NCBI GenBank assembly: GCA_937930635.1
Contig: CALHCF010000003.1
Span: forward strand, 330,272-394,271
Origin: an uncultured Rhizobiaceae group bacterium
Lineage (GTDB): Bacteria; Pseudomonadota; Alphaproteobacteria; Rhizobiales; Rhizobiaceae
Reading direction: 5' to 3'
DNA length: 64,000 nucleotides
Made by a program: the position numbers and the translations under genes. Below the pieces are notes generated by a model that was given only the letters and a program-made list of their open reading frames with translations, was not told the origin of the DNA and searched no databases. Below, one piece after another: positions 29,881-40,355 of the stretch. The stretch's first letter is position 1. Each line of letters begins with the position of its first letter.

Positions 29881-30074
29881 CTTGATAGGCCCAATCAAAT
29901 CTGACCCAGCGTCACGTTTTCTGCTCATTCCTGTTTTCAACTGCCCTCGCTTTTGGCATAGAGTCTCAAGGTGATTTGCAACTTTGGTGGGCTGCCTCTC
30001 AAAATGGCCTGCTTAACTGTGATGATCCATGAGGGATACCCTGTTTGCTTTAGGAAGCGTGGCGGGGTGAGGTT

Positions 30075-30136
30075 GGAGCCGACGACAATGTCGAAGCTCC
30101 GGTCGGTCTGCTAAGCAACCGGCCTTAAAAATGGAG
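30075..30136 (+). promoter_or_regulatory. possible SD/anti-SD structured leader
   Basis: GGAGC-CGAC-gacaat-GTCG-aa-GCTCC; the CTCC arm can alternatively pair with SD GGAG at 30133-30136. Confidence 0.4.
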
Positions 30137-30143
30137 TCTGCCA

Positions 30144-31151
30144 GTGGCACGGGAATATGATCCGCACCGACTTTCATCTCCCAATCTGTACCTGCTGGCT
30201 ATGGCGATTTTTGTCGCCCTTGTCGCATTTCTGGGACTAATACTTTATCGACAAATCCTGTCAGCATTTGCCACCAATCCCGGTCTCAATGGCCTGATTA
30301 TCGGTGTTTTGTTTGTCGGGGTTCTGCTTGCCTTCATGCAGGTTATCCGGCTGATGCCGGAAATATCGTGGGTCAACAGCGTAAGAATGGGCGGTATTGC
30401 CCAGGCGCGGCGAAAACCTGTTCTTCTGGCTCCCATGGAGTCCATGCTGGCCGGACGCGCCGGCAATGTCGCCCTGACGACGGATTCAACAAAATCTATC
30501 CTCGATTCAATCGGGAACCGCCTCGACGAACGGCGCGACATCTTGCGCTACCTTATCAGCCTTCTGGTCTTTCTGGGTCTGCTGGGCACCTTTTGGGGCC
30601 TGTTGGGGACCATAAGTTCAATCGGCGATACAATCGGCTCACTGGATCCCCGTTCTGGCGATGCAAACGACGTTCTGGATGCCTTAAAAAGCGGTTTGCA
30701 GGCCCCTCTTGATGGTATGGGAACAGCATTTTCCTCGTCACTTTTTGGCCTTGCAGGCTCTCTCGTTCTTGGATTTCTCGACCTTCAGGCAGGACAGGCG
30801 CAAAATCGCTTTTATCTCGAACTTGAAAACTGGCTTTGCACCGTCACAGAATTGACAACCGAATTTTCCGGCGCTGCCGCAAACGGTCAGGACGTGACCG
30901 AGGCCATGGAACGCATAGTTGCGGAGGTCAAAGAAGGCGGTGGAGGTGCTCGCACAACTGCGGCGATGGCGAGCCTGGCAGAAGGGATTCAGGGACTGGT
31001 CAAGCACATGCGCGGTGAACAACAACTGATCCGCGACTGGGTCGAAACACAGGCTCAGTCTCAAAACGACATCAAGAAGCTGCTGGAGCAACTCAACGCG
31101 GAGCATTCCAAATCCGCCAAAGGGTCAAATAACGCAAAGGACGGCTTCTAG
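30144..31151 (+). CDS. MotA/TolQ/ExbB-like inner membrane protein
   Basis: GLLGTFWGLLGTISSIG... multi-TM; GTG start. Confidence 0.85.
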   Translation: MAREYDPHRLSSPNLYLLAMAIFVALVAFLGLILYRQILSAFATNPGLNGLIIGVLFVGVLLAFMQVIRLMPEISWVNSVRMGGIAQARRKPVLLAPMESMLAGRAGNVALTTDSTKSILDSIGNRLDERRDILRYLISLLVFLGLLGTFWGLLGTISSIGDTIGSLDPRSGDANDVLDALKSGLQAPLDGMGTAFSSSLFGLAGSLVLGFLDLQAGQAQNRFYLELENWLCTVTELTTEFSGAAANGQDVTEAMERIVAEVKEGGGGARTTAAMASLAEGIQGLVKHMRGEQQLIRDWVETQAQSQNDIKKLLEQLNAEHSKSAKGSNNAKDGF

Positions 31152-31154
31152 GGC

Positions 31155-32186
31155 ATGGCACCAGGTCGCCTACATGCAAGAGGAAGACGGGTCGACTACT
31201 GGCCCGGTTTCGTTGATGCGCTCTCGACCCTGCTGCTGGCCATTATGTTTCTGCTGTCGGTCTTCGTGCTCGCTCAGTTTCTGCTCAGTCAGGAAATCAG
31301 TGGCAAAGACACCGTACTGAACCGCCTTAACAACCAGCTCAACGAGCTTACCGAATTGTTGGCGCTGGAGAAATCAGGCAAGCAGGATCTGGAAGATCAG
31401 CTCAAGTCACTTTCATCCAGCCTGAATATCTCCCGCAATGAACAGTCACGCCTTCAGGCATTGCTGGAACGGGGTTCAGGAGCAGCAACAGCGGCCGAGG
31501 AGCGCGCCACGGAACTGTCGGGAACTCTCGATGAAGAGCGTAAGATAAGTCGTCGGGCACTCGGTCAGGTGCAACTGCTAAATCAACAGCTATCAGCACT
31601 ACGCAAGCAGATTGCCACTCTCGAAGATGCCCTTGATGCATCCGAGGTCAAGGATCGCGAGAGTGCCACCAAAATCGCCGCGCTTGGGAGACGTTTGAAC
31701 CTTGCACTGGCTCAAAGGGTCCAGGAATTGAATCGCTTTCGGTCCGATTTCTTTGGTCGCCTGCGTGAAATTCTCGGGAACCGGGAAGATATCAGAGTGG
31801 TGGGAGACAGGTTTGTTTTTCAGTCCGAAGTTCTTTTTGGATCAGGCGATGCCAATCTCAATGAAGCCGGGCTTGAGGAAATGACCAAACTGGCAAAGGC
31901 GCTGATTGAGCTGGGCCGGGAGATTCCCGGCGAAATCGATTGGGTCTTGAGGGTTGATGGTCACACCGATGATGTACAACTCTCAGGCCGTGGTCGCTTT
32001 CGCGACAACTGGGAATTATCATCAGGCCGCGCTACATCAGTGGTGAAATATCTGATTTCTCAGGGTGTTCCTGCCCGGCGGTTGGTCGCCGCAGGCTTTG
32101 GCGAATTTCAGCCGCTGGACCCCACTGACACTCAAGAAGCACGTGACCGCAATCGGCGTATTGAGCTGAAGTTGACCGAGAAATAG
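31155..32186 (+). CDS. OmpA/MotB-like peptidoglycan-binding protein with long coiled coil
   Basis: N-terminal TM, coiled coil, RVDGHTDDVQLSGRGRFRDNWELSSGRATSVVKYL. Confidence 0.9.
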   Translation: MAPGRLHARGRRVDYWPGFVDALSTLLLAIMFLLSVFVLAQFLLSQEISGKDTVLNRLNNQLNELTELLALEKSGKQDLEDQLKSLSSSLNISRNEQSRLQALLERGSGAATAAEERATELSGTLDEERKISRRALGQVQLLNQQLSALRKQIATLEDALDASEVKDRESATKIAALGRRLNLALAQRVQELNRFRSDFFGRLREILGNREDIRVVGDRFVFQSEVLFGSGDANLNEAGLEEMTKLAKALIELGREIPGEIDWVLRVDGHTDDVQLSGRGRFRDNWELSSGRATSVVKYLISQGVPARRLVAAGFGEFQPLDPTDTQEARDRNRRIELKLTEK

Positions 32187-32238
32187 GCCGGGCAAGACCT
32201 CACTTTCAAAAGATACCAGACAGACGGGATGATCAGAC

Positions 32239-33819
32239 ATGAATGTTGGAGAAGCCCTGATCGACCTGCTGGAACAGGCAGGGGTCGACACGGTTTTCGG
32301 TATTCCCGGAGTCCACACGATTGAGCTTTATCGCGGTCTGGCTAACAGCTCAATTCGCCACATCACGCCGCGTCACGAACAGGGAGCGGCCTTCATGGCA
32401 GACGGTTATGCCAGAGCAACGGCAAAGCCTGGGGTCTGCCTACTGATCACTGGTCCCGGTCTCACCAACGCCATAACCGCCATGGCACAGGCGCGTGCCG
32501 ACAGCATCCCTATGCTTGTCATTACGGGCGTGAATCCTGTGGCAACGCACAACAAGGATTATGGCCATCTCCATGAACTGCCCGATCAGTCAGCACTGGC
32601 AAAGACCGTGGCTTTACGGTCTTACACGCTCACCAAACCAGAAGAAATTTCTGAGGTAATCGCCAGGGCATTTCATTCCATGACAGCGGCCAGGCCAGGC
32701 CCGGTTCATATTGAAATTCCAACCGACATCATGACCGCTCAGGTCCCGCAACCGACTTTAGAAGCTCTGTCAAACAACAAAGCCAAGCCTTCAAACGAGG
32801 AACTGACTTCAGCAGTTTCGATGTGTGTAGAGGCTGAAAATCCGACAATCATCTGTGGTGGTGGTTCACTTCATCAGGCCCCACTTGTTCGTCATTTTGC
32901 TGAGTTGCTCGGTGCCCCAACGGTCAGCACTATCAACGCGCGGGGAATAATGGCCAGGTCTGTTCTTGATGTACCTGCCAGCCCCAGTCTTGGCGCGACA
33001 CGCGATCTGCTGGAAAAATCCGACTTGGTCATCGCTCTTGGTACGGAACTGGGGCCAACTGACTTTGATATGTATGAGACAGGAATGCCCCTCCCCTCTT
33101 CCCCCATGATCCGGGTTGATATCGACGACGCAAAACTGGCGCATAGTCCGCCATCAACACTGGCCATAAAGGCAGATGTAGGCGCGTTCATCGAAATGGT
33201 ATGCGACCGGATTGCCAAAACAGGCCATGTAAAATCATCAACGGGCGGGGAACGGGCAAAAAAAGCCAGAGCCCTTGCCCTTGAAGAAATCGGAGAGGTC
33301 AGCCGCCGCCATATTGATCTGATCGCAGGGATGTGGCGGACATTGCCCAATGCGACACTTGTGGGCGATTCCACCCAACTCGCCTATGCAGGCAATCTTT
33401 TTGTCACGGCACCGCGGCCTGGCGCATGGTTTAATTCAGCCACCGGTTTTGGCACCCTTGGATATAGCGCACCGGCAGCAATCGGAGCCTCACTCGGCAA
33501 GCCCGGCGAGCCCGTTCTCAGTCTGATTGGAGATGGAGGATTGCAGTTTACACTTGCCGAACTCGGCAGTGCCAGGGATTGCGACGCTGATGTCGCCTTC
33601 ATTGTGTGGAACAATCGCGGCTACCGCGAAATCGAGACATCGATGATATCGGCACAGGTCAGGCCGGTGGGCGTAACACCTACACCGCCGGATTTCACAC
33701 TTGTCGCACAAGCTTACGGCCTTCCTGCAACCAGAGTGGAAAGCGCCGAAGAACTCTATGCAGCGCTCCAAACGCTGCAACGTCCTTGCCTGATCGAGTT
33801 CATGGATAGCGAAGCTTAA
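32239..33819 (+). CDS. thiamine pyrophosphate-dependent enzyme (5-guanidino-2-oxopentanoate decarboxylase-like)
   Basis: ThDP PYR/PP domain motifs (HEQGAAFMADGYARATAKPGVCL, GDGGLQFTLAELGSARD). Confidence 0.8.
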   Translation: MNVGEALIDLLEQAGVDTVFGIPGVHTIELYRGLANSSIRHITPRHEQGAAFMADGYARATAKPGVCLLITGPGLTNAITAMAQARADSIPMLVITGVNPVATHNKDYGHLHELPDQSALAKTVALRSYTLTKPEEISEVIARAFHSMTAARPGPVHIEIPTDIMTAQVPQPTLEALSNNKAKPSNEELTSAVSMCVEAENPTIICGGGSLHQAPLVRHFAELLGAPTVSTINARGIMARSVLDVPASPSLGATRDLLEKSDLVIALGTELGPTDFDMYETGMPLPSSPMIRVDIDDAKLAHSPPSTLAIKADVGAFIEMVCDRIAKTGHVKSSTGGERAKKARALALEEIGEVSRRHIDLIAGMWRTLPNATLVGDSTQLAYAGNLFVTAPRPGAWFNSATGFGTLGYSAPAAIGASLGKPGEPVLSLIGDGGLQFTLAELGSARDCDADVAFIVWNNRGYREIETSMISAQVRPVGVTPTPPDFTLVAQAYGLPATRVESAEELYAALQTLQRPCLIEFMDSEA

Positions 33820-35618
33820 GCGGCCCCAGTCAGTTCCGTTTCAAATTGCAGCTTTGCCAGCCGGGCATATAGCCCACCCTTTTTGACCAGTGCGCTGTGC
33901 GTGCCTTCCTCGACAATCACACCCTGATCCATGACGAGAATGCGGTCCGCTTTCAAAATTGTGGCCAGACGGTGCGCAATCACAATCGTCGTGCGCCCCA
34001 CCATCAGGCCATCCAGCGCCTTCTGCACAAGCTTCTCACTTTCGGCATCCAATGCACTGGTTGCCTCGTCCAGCAGCAATATGGGCGCATTTTTCAGGAT
34101 CGCCCTGGCTATGGCGATACGTTGCCGCTGCCCGCCTGAAAGCGTGATGCCCCGTTCGCCAATAATCGTGTCGTAGCCATTCTGGAGATCGCAGATAAAA
34201 TCATCGGCAAGCGCCAGGCGGGCTGCCTCCCGTACGTCTTCGTCGCTGGCCTCAGGTCGGCCAAAGCGAATATTGTCCCGCGCGGACATCGCAAATACGG
34301 TCGTGTCCTGTGGCACAAGAGCAATGCGCTGACGGACAGCCTCTGGATCAGCTTTGGAAATATCGACACCATCCACCAGCACCTGGCCATGTATCGGGTC
34401 ATAATACCGTAGGATAAGATTGAAAATTGTGCTTTTTCCTGAACCGGAAGCGCCCACAAGCGCGACAGTTTCTCCAGGTTCAATAGTAAGATCGATACCC
34501 GAAACAATGCTCTGATCCGGGCGCGTGGGATAAGCAAAGGAAATTTCTTCAAGCCTCACCGACCCCTGTTTGGAGTGCGGCATCGAAACCGGGTTTTCAG
34601 GTGCCCTGATCTCCGGCTTCATTGCCAACAGCTCGCTTATACGTTCTGCAGCCCCAGCCGCCTGGCTAAGCTCACCCCACACTTCCGACAACGCGCCCAA
34701 TGCACCCGCCGCGAAGACCGAATAGAGCAGAAACTGGCCCAGAGTGCCTGGAGTCATACTCCCGGCAAGCACGGCATTGGCTCCAATCCACAACACCATG
34801 ACCACGCTGGCAAATATTGAGAAAATGGCAAAAGCGGTCAGCAATGCCCGTCCGGCAACTGACGCACGAGCCGCCTGGAAAGCTTTTTCCACTTCCTTGC
34901 CGAACAAGCCGGAAACCATGCTTTCATTGGTAAATGCTTGCAGGGTCTTAATGGAAGAAATTGATTCAGAAGCATAGGCCGTCGCTTCTGCCAGTTTGTC
35001 CTGAGCAATTCGCGAACGCCGCCTTACCGCCCGACCAAACGCAAAGATTGGCAATACGATGAATGGGATCACTGCCAGTACGATGGACGATAAATGTGGG
35101 CTGGTGACAATCATCATGGCAATTGAGCCGATGATGAGCACCGTATTGCGCAATGCCATCGATGCCGTAGCGCCCGTCGCAGATTTGATTTGAGTTGTGT
35201 CTGCGGTCAGGCGTGAAACAAGTTCGCCCGTCTTTGCGGTATCAAAAAAGGATGACGACAAACGCGTTATGTGGGTAAAGACATCGGCGCGCAGGTCTGC
35301 AACCACCCGCTCACCCAGCCAGATAACAAAGTAATAGCGCCCCGCACTTGAAACGGCGAGCAATCCGGCAACAGCCAACAAGGCCAGAAAATAGCTATCG
35401 ATTAGTCCGCTGTCTTCAGAGGAAAACCCGCTGTCCAGCATACGACGCACCGCTATTGGAAGGGTCAGCGTGGCTCCGGCGGCCATCAGGAGAAATACCA
35501 ATGCGCCCAGCAGGTGGCCGCGATAACGCAACAAATAAGGAAAGAGTTGCGCCAGCGGCTTTATGCCTTTGCGCCTCTGTTGTTCCGTTTCACCCTGCAC
35601 TGTTTCAGAAACTGCCAA
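33816..35618 (-). CDS. ABC exporter, fused permease-ATPase (MsbA-like)
   Basis: 6-TM domain, [29 protein letters not shown]. Confidence 0.95.
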   Translation of the reverse strand: MAVSETVQGETEQQRRKGIKPLAQLFPYLLRYRGHLLGALVFLLMAAGATLTLPIAVRRMLDSGFSSEDSGLIDSYFLALLAVAGLLAVSSAGRYYFVIWLGERVVADLRADVFTHITRLSSSFFDTAKTGELVSRLTADTTQIKSATGATASMALRNTVLIIGSIAMMIVTSPHLSSIVLAVIPFIVLPIFAFGRAVRRRSRIAQDKLAEATAYASESISSIKTLQAFTNESMVSGLFGKEVEKAFQAARASVAGRALLTAFAIFSIFASVVMVLWIGANAVLAGSMTPGTLGQFLLYSVFAAGALGALSEVWGELSQAAGAAERISELLAMKPEIRAPENPVSMPHSKQGSVRLEEISFAYPTRPDQSIVSGIDLTIEPGETVALVGASGSGKSTIFNLILRYYDPIHGQVLVDGVDISKADPEAVRQRIALVPQDTTVFAMSARDNIRFGRPEASDEDVREAARLALADDFICDLQNGYDTIIGERGITLSGGQRQRIAIARAILKNAPILLLDEATSALDAESEKLVQKALDGLMVGRTTIVIAHRLATILKADRILVMDQGVIVEEGTHSALVKKGGLYARLAKLQFETELTGAA

Positions 35619-35804
35619 CTCACAACCGCGCCACCAGCAAGCTCCGGCGCCCTTCTTGTATTGTTAAGTGCTATCCTGTATAGGCTCTGCGAAGAAAATC
35701 AAAGGCCTTCAAGTCTGATGCAGACCGGTCTTTATTCCAACAACAAGCTGGCACACATGTCCTCCATTCGAGAGCATGGTCCGGTTATGAAATCAGGAAC
35801 GACC

Positions 35805-36026
35805 ATGAAACCCGATATCCACCCCGACTACCACACCATCAAAGTGGTCATGACCGATGGTACCGAATACGAAACCCGTTCAACCTGGGGTTCCGAAGGC
35901 GATGTGATGAACCTTGATGTCGATCCGACATCTCATCCGGCATGGACCGGTGGTGGCGGCCAATTGCTCGACCGCGATGGCCGTGTGTCGAAATTCAACA
36001 AGAAATTCGGGGGCCTGGGCATCTAA
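35805..36026 (+). CDS. rpmE: 50S ribosomal protein L31
   Basis: [32 protein letters not shown]...[27 protein letters not shown]. Confidence 0.96.
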   Translation: MKPDIHPDYHTIKVVMTDGTEYETRSTWGSEGDVMNLDVDPTSHPAWTGGGGQLLDRDGRVSKFNKKFGGLGI

Positions 36027-36051
36027 CCAGCGTTACACGAGCGAAATTAAA

Positions 36052-36084
36052 GACCCGCCCGGCACCGTCGCGGCGGGTTTTTTG
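36052..36084 (+). terminator. Rho-independent terminator of rpmE
   Basis: ACCCGCC ... GGCGGGT followed by T-tract. Confidence 0.85.
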
Positions 36085-36129
36085 TATCCGGGTTGGATTG
36101 TATAGGGCCCACTGCAACACGCATTTTTA

Positions 36130-36170
36130 CAAAAAAAGCGCGCCCGGTTCCCCTCAAAACCGGGCGCGAC
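36130..36170 (-). terminator. Rho-independent terminator (minus strand)
   Basis: GCGCCCGGTT...AACCGGGCGC, poly-A on + strand = poly-U on minus transcript. Confidence 0.85.
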
Positions 36171-36195
36171 AACTTTAACGGCAAAAAAGTCCAGC

Positions 36196-36519
36196 TTATT
36201 CGCCGAAAAAGCACCTGTTCGCCACATAAGCGCTCCTAACGCCTCGGGCTTTGTATTGATTGCGCCAGCGGTTGGCCTGGCTGCGTGAACCGGGTCCAAG
36301 CGCCACCACCCAAAGGCCTTTGCCCGCATTGGGACTGTTGGAAGAATCCAGCCCCCAGGCGGCACCGCCAACCCTGTTGGCCTGCCGGTTAGCAGCAGCA
36401 AAGCTTTTGAACGCGCCAGCAAATGCAAAATAACCACATGAGTCTGCAGCCGATGCAGATGTTGATGCTCCCAATGCCAACCCAAAAAGAACGGTGGTAG
36501 CCAATACAAGTTTTTTCAT
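36196..36519 (-). CDS. small secreted hypothetical protein
   Basis: Signal peptide MKKLVLATTVLFGLALGASTSASA; mature protein with 2 Cys. Confidence 0.7.
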   Translation of the reverse strand: MKKLVLATTVLFGLALGASTSASAADSCGYFAFAGAFKSFAAANRQANRVGGAAWGLDSSNSPNAGKGLWVVALGPGSRSQANRWRNQYKARGVRSAYVANRCFFGE

Positions 36520-36745
36520 AAAGGTCCCCTCACGGTATCCATAGGCCGCATTATTGCAGCGCTTCAATTACACATAAATTGCCTGCAAACAAACCGCGCC
36601 GCCGTGTATTTTATCACATGGAAAACATCAGGCAATTGGCGAGTTAAAATGGCGCTTCAGTTTGACCGACGCGCAGGCATTCGGCACGGCTGAACTGCAG
36701 CGTTTGAAAGCCGACCAGACTATCTCCGTAAAAGATGGAAACGGC

Positions 36746-38377
36746 CTAAAAAGTACCGTCGTAAGCGCGGCGGTCGATACGGCAAGCAAGAAGCGTAAAG
36801 GTATCTCGCTCAAGACCAGCCTGAACCTGATCTTTCAGGGTCTGTGCATCATCAATCCACACCCCGTGTCCGCCAAGAGCATTAGCGACACCCACAAAAT
36901 CTGTGCCATCAAAATCCACACCAACATTCTTGCGTTGGGTGCCGCGCTGCTTGAGTTCGATCAACGCGAGAGATTGATCAACCAGCACGCATATGAGCAG
37001 CGGTTGCTTCATATCGCGAATGGTGGCCAACTCGCCTAACATCATTTCCAGCCCCGCATCGCCAACAAAGGCGCAAACCGGTGTTGCCGGACGCGCCATC
37101 TTGTAACCAGCCGCCAGCGGCACCGCGCAACCCATGGTGCAAAGGGCCGTGGACTGCAAAAAAGCATGTGGATGGCGCGATCGCCACATCTGAGAAAGGA
37201 GAATGCGGTGAGCGCCGGAATCTGCGGTGATAACTGCATTATCGGGCAAACAGGCATTCATTGTACCAAAAACCTGACCGGGGCCCCAAGTCTCCGGCAA
37301 GGCAAACGCCTCTGCCAGGGCTTCGCGCGCCCTGGCCGGTTCACCATCGGCCCATACTGTTTTGTCTCCAAGACCATGCCCAAGCTGCGCAAGCGTTGGA
37401 ACGATCCCCGCATGAAGGGTAATGTCACACCGATGCATTCCGTGGGTACGCAACGCGGGTGTAATTTCGATGACCGTCGCATCATCACTCCAGGGATTGC
37501 GCCAGCCCGTGCGCATTTCGATCGGATCATACCCGGCCAGAACAATGCAATCAGCCGCCTCAAGCAGGGGGAGGAGAATACGGTCGGATTTGGGTGAAAG
37601 GCCATGACCGCCAAGCGCCAGCGCATGATTTTCATCAAGCAGCCCTTTGCCCTTGTAGGTGGTGACAAGCGGCAGACCATAGGTCTTGCAAAAATTGCCC
37701 AAAGCCTCTGAGGCCCCTTCATGAACCGCATCCACACCTGCAATGACCAGGGGCTTTTTTGCAGATCCAAGTGCTTCAATCGCCGCAGCAAGTATCTCAC
37801 CAGGTGCCGCCATGGGTGTTGCAGGCGGTTGCGGGAGCGTGCGAAGAGTTTCATCACTTTCGCCCTCTGCAACACTGATAGGCACGTCGATGTGGACAGG
37901 GCCGGGCTGCCCTTCGAATGCGATAGCCAGTGCCTTTTCCATCATCACGCCCACGGTACCCGCACTTGCCCTGAAACTCGCCTTGACGATGGGGGCCAGC
38001 ATAGCCTGATGATCAAACACCTGATGCGTGTAGGTCTCGGCTTCTGCGGCATCAACGCAGCCTGTCAAAAAGATCAGGGGCACCCGGTCCTGATGGGCAT
38101 TGGCCACCACATTCACGGCATTGGCCACTCCAGGCCCGATGGTTGCCACCAGAACACCGGGTGCGCGCGATCCCAGCTCCTCGGCGTGCCAGGCCCCTTC
38201 AGCCATGAAACCGGCAGCATTTTCGTGCTTGGTGAGATGAAAATCGATGCCCGCGCGATCAAGCGAATCCAGTATGGCCAGCACTTCGCCGCCAGGAATC
38301 CCGAAAGCGCGCTTGCAGCCGGATTGTGCGAGTTTGGCCGCAATTACGTCTGCGCCAGTTTGTAATCTTGTGGTCAT
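36746..38377 (-). CDS. thiamine pyrophosphate-binding protein (acetolactate synthase-like)
   Basis: ThDP family motifs (HENAAGFMAEGAW, GDAGLEMMLGELATIRD). Confidence 0.88.
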   Translation of the reverse strand: MTTRLQTGADVIAAKLAQSGCKRAFGIPGGEVLAILDSLDRAGIDFHLTKHENAAGFMAEGAWHAEELGSRAPGVLVATIGPGVANAVNVVANAHQDRVPLIFLTGCVDAAEAETYTHQVFDHQAMLAPIVKASFRASAGTVGVMMEKALAIAFEGQPGPVHIDVPISVAEGESDETLRTLPQPPATPMAAPGEILAAAIEALGSAKKPLVIAGVDAVHEGASEALGNFCKTYGLPLVTTYKGKGLLDENHALALGGHGLSPKSDRILLPLLEAADCIVLAGYDPIEMRTGWRNPWSDDATVIEITPALRTHGMHRCDITLHAGIVPTLAQLGHGLGDKTVWADGEPARAREALAEAFALPETWGPGQVFGTMNACLPDNAVITADSGAHRILLSQMWRSRHPHAFLQSTALCTMGCAVPLAAGYKMARPATPVCAFVGDAGLEMMLGELATIRDMKQPLLICVLVDQSLALIELKQRGTQRKNVGVDFDGTDFVGVANALGGHGVWIDDAQTLKDQVQAGLERDTFTLLACRIDRRAYDGTF

Positions 38378-38496
38378 GAGTGTTCTCTGCAGCCTGTTGC
38401 CGCGTCAAAAGTTATACTGCCTTAGAAGCGCAAAACGGTGCTGGCAAGCCAGGGACAGCGCCCGGCTCCGGATTGACCGCACCAAAAAGCTGGTTG

Positions 38497-38970
38497 CTAC
38501 TTGATCGCAGCCTTAGCAATGCCGCTAAACACCCCGTCAAGCTCCGTTGCCAGCGCTTTCAGCTTGTCTCCACCCTCTTCCATATAGGGAGCGAATACAG
38601 CGCTGGGTGTGCGGTAGGCCAGACGTGTTGTTCCATCAGAGTTTTCGGAGAGATAATAGCGAATGGGAGCCTCTATGCCTGCATCAATGCTCGCTTCCAG
38701 CATACGAACGGCATAGTCATTGCGATAGACACCCACAATCATGTTGCCCGGGATGGTCAGCCCCCGGCCCTTGGCACCTGCCGAGGCACTGGCACGGGTG
38801 ACACGCAACATCTTGGCACTCTTGATGGCGCCATTCAGTTTTTTCACCATATCCGCGAAAGAATGCTTGGTCTGATGAACCACCCACCCCGGACGCACGT
38901 CCGCCGCCCAGGCCGCTGGTGAGAAGGTCAGCAAAAGCAATAGGGTGGCAAGGCAAGTTTTTCTGTTCAT
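38497..38970 (-). CDS. DUF302 domain secreted protein
   Basis: Signal peptide; TKHSFADMVKKLNGAIKSAKM...YRNDYAVRMLEASIDAGIEAPIRYYLSE. Confidence 0.8.
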   Translation of the reverse strand: MNRKTCLATLLLLLTFSPAAWAADVRPGWVVHQTKHSFADMVKKLNGAIKSAKMLRVTRASASAGAKGRGLTIPGNMIVGVYRNDYAVRMLEASIDAGIEAPIRYYLSENSDGTTRLAYRTPSAVFAPYMEEGGDKLKALATELDGVFSGIAKAAIK

Positions 38971-38991
38971 TGATTGTCTCCTGTTTTTTGA

Positions 38992-40176
38992 TCAAAGGCC
39001 GAAACGCGGTTTCATAAGCGCCATGAAAGACGAACCGGCAAATGCAAACAGGCCCCACAACCAGCCGTGGGCGCTGCCGGAAACGATGCCCCCCAGATAA
39101 GCTCCAATGTTGCAGCCATAAGCGAGCCGGGCACCATAACCCATCAAAAGTCCGCCGATGATAGCAGTGGCAATATTCTTCCAGCCAATGCGCAATACAG
39201 GGCTGAATTTGCCGGCCAGTGATGCAGCGGCCATAGCGCCAAAAATAATGCCAAAGTTCATGATGGACGTGGAATTGGCAAAAACGCTGCGTTCAAGAAC
39301 ATTCGCCCGCCCACCACTCCAATAGGGCCAGGACACGACATCCACGCCAAGACCACTTGCAATCTTTGCGCCCCAAAGCGCGAAGCCGGAAGTCACACCC
39401 CAGGGGCGGCCCAAAGTGAGTATCGTTGCTACGCTGACCAATGCCAAAGCAACAGCCCCCATAAGGGGAGACCACGGACCAGACAGGAGAGACCCGGTTG
39501 TCTTGCGCGGTTCCAGCGAACCATGGTTCGAAAGCTCGATGCGGCGGCTGACGAGCCAGATGGTGCCACAGATTGCAAAGATGGTTAACAGCGCCCCAAT
39601 GGCGCCGAACTCTCTTACAAACGAGAAAGCCTGCATTTTCGGCAAACCCGCCCAGGCGGGAAGATGCCATGTTCCGATCAGCGAACCGGCAATAAATGCA
39701 CCCAGCGTGATCACCATTCGCGAACTGCCGCCACCCACGGTAAACAAGGTCCCGGAGCCGCATCCGCCCCCCAACTGCATACCAATCCCGAATACAAAAG
39801 ACCCCACCATAGCCGTGACCCCAAAGGGCAATACCCAGGCACCGCTGCGAAACCCCCAATCAGCCAGAGGTGGGCCATGCGCAATAAGAGGGAAAGTGAG
39901 CAAACAAGCTAATAAAAGCAACAACATCTGAGCACGAAGGCCCTGCCCCCGACGTTCGGTCACAATACGACGCCATGCCGCCGTAAAGCCGAACGATGCG
40001 TGATAAAGCGCAAAGCCTGCACAAACACCGATGACAGTCGCGATCACAAAACGCCAACCGCCGAAAGGAAAAGTCAGAAGCGACACCATTATCGCGCCGA
40101 CAAGAGCAACAATAAGTGGAAAAACGGGCGGTATGGAAGCATTTCGCGCACCAGGCCAGTTGGTCACCATCGACAT
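38992..40176 (-). CDS. YeeE/YedE (TsuA-like) family membrane protein
   Basis: GGGCGSGTLFTVGGG and YGARLAYGCNIGAYLGGIVSGSAHGW conserved Cys motifs. Confidence 0.9.
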   Translation of the reverse strand: MSMVTNWPGARNASIPPVFPLIVALVGAIMVSLLTFPFGGWRFVIATVIGVCAGFALYHASFGFTAAWRRIVTERRGQGLRAQMLLLLLACLLTFPLIAHGPPLADWGFRSGAWVLPFGVTAMVGSFVFGIGMQLGGGCGSGTLFTVGGGSSRMVITLGAFIAGSLIGTWHLPAWAGLPKMQAFSFVREFGAIGALLTIFAICGTIWLVSRRIELSNHGSLEPRKTTGSLLSGPWSPLMGAVALALVSVATILTLGRPWGVTSGFALWGAKIASGLGVDVVSWPYWSGGRANVLERSVFANSTSIMNFGIIFGAMAAASLAGKFSPVLRIGWKNIATAIIGGLLMGYGARLAYGCNIGAYLGGIVSGSAHGWLWGLFAFAGSSFMALMKPRFGL

Positions 40177-40355
40177 GCTTTGATCTCGTCTCGTCATTTT
40201 TGGTTAGTTGGCCAAGATTGCCATAATTCGAACAGAAGCAGGGTAAAAAGAACGTGCAGACTGGTTCACGCAATTGTCACGTGACTTTTGGTCACTTAGC
40301 ACCAATCTTGCACAGTGAACCTAATAGCAATTTGTCCGCCCAGGCAGGATTTTTA

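Noticed and set aside
30144-32186. Zorya-like defence system (ZorA/ZorB resemblance)
   Set aside because: Only the MotA-like/OmpA-like pair is present; no ZorC/ZorD/ZorE or other effectors nearby, and the flanks are metabolic/housekeeping genes.
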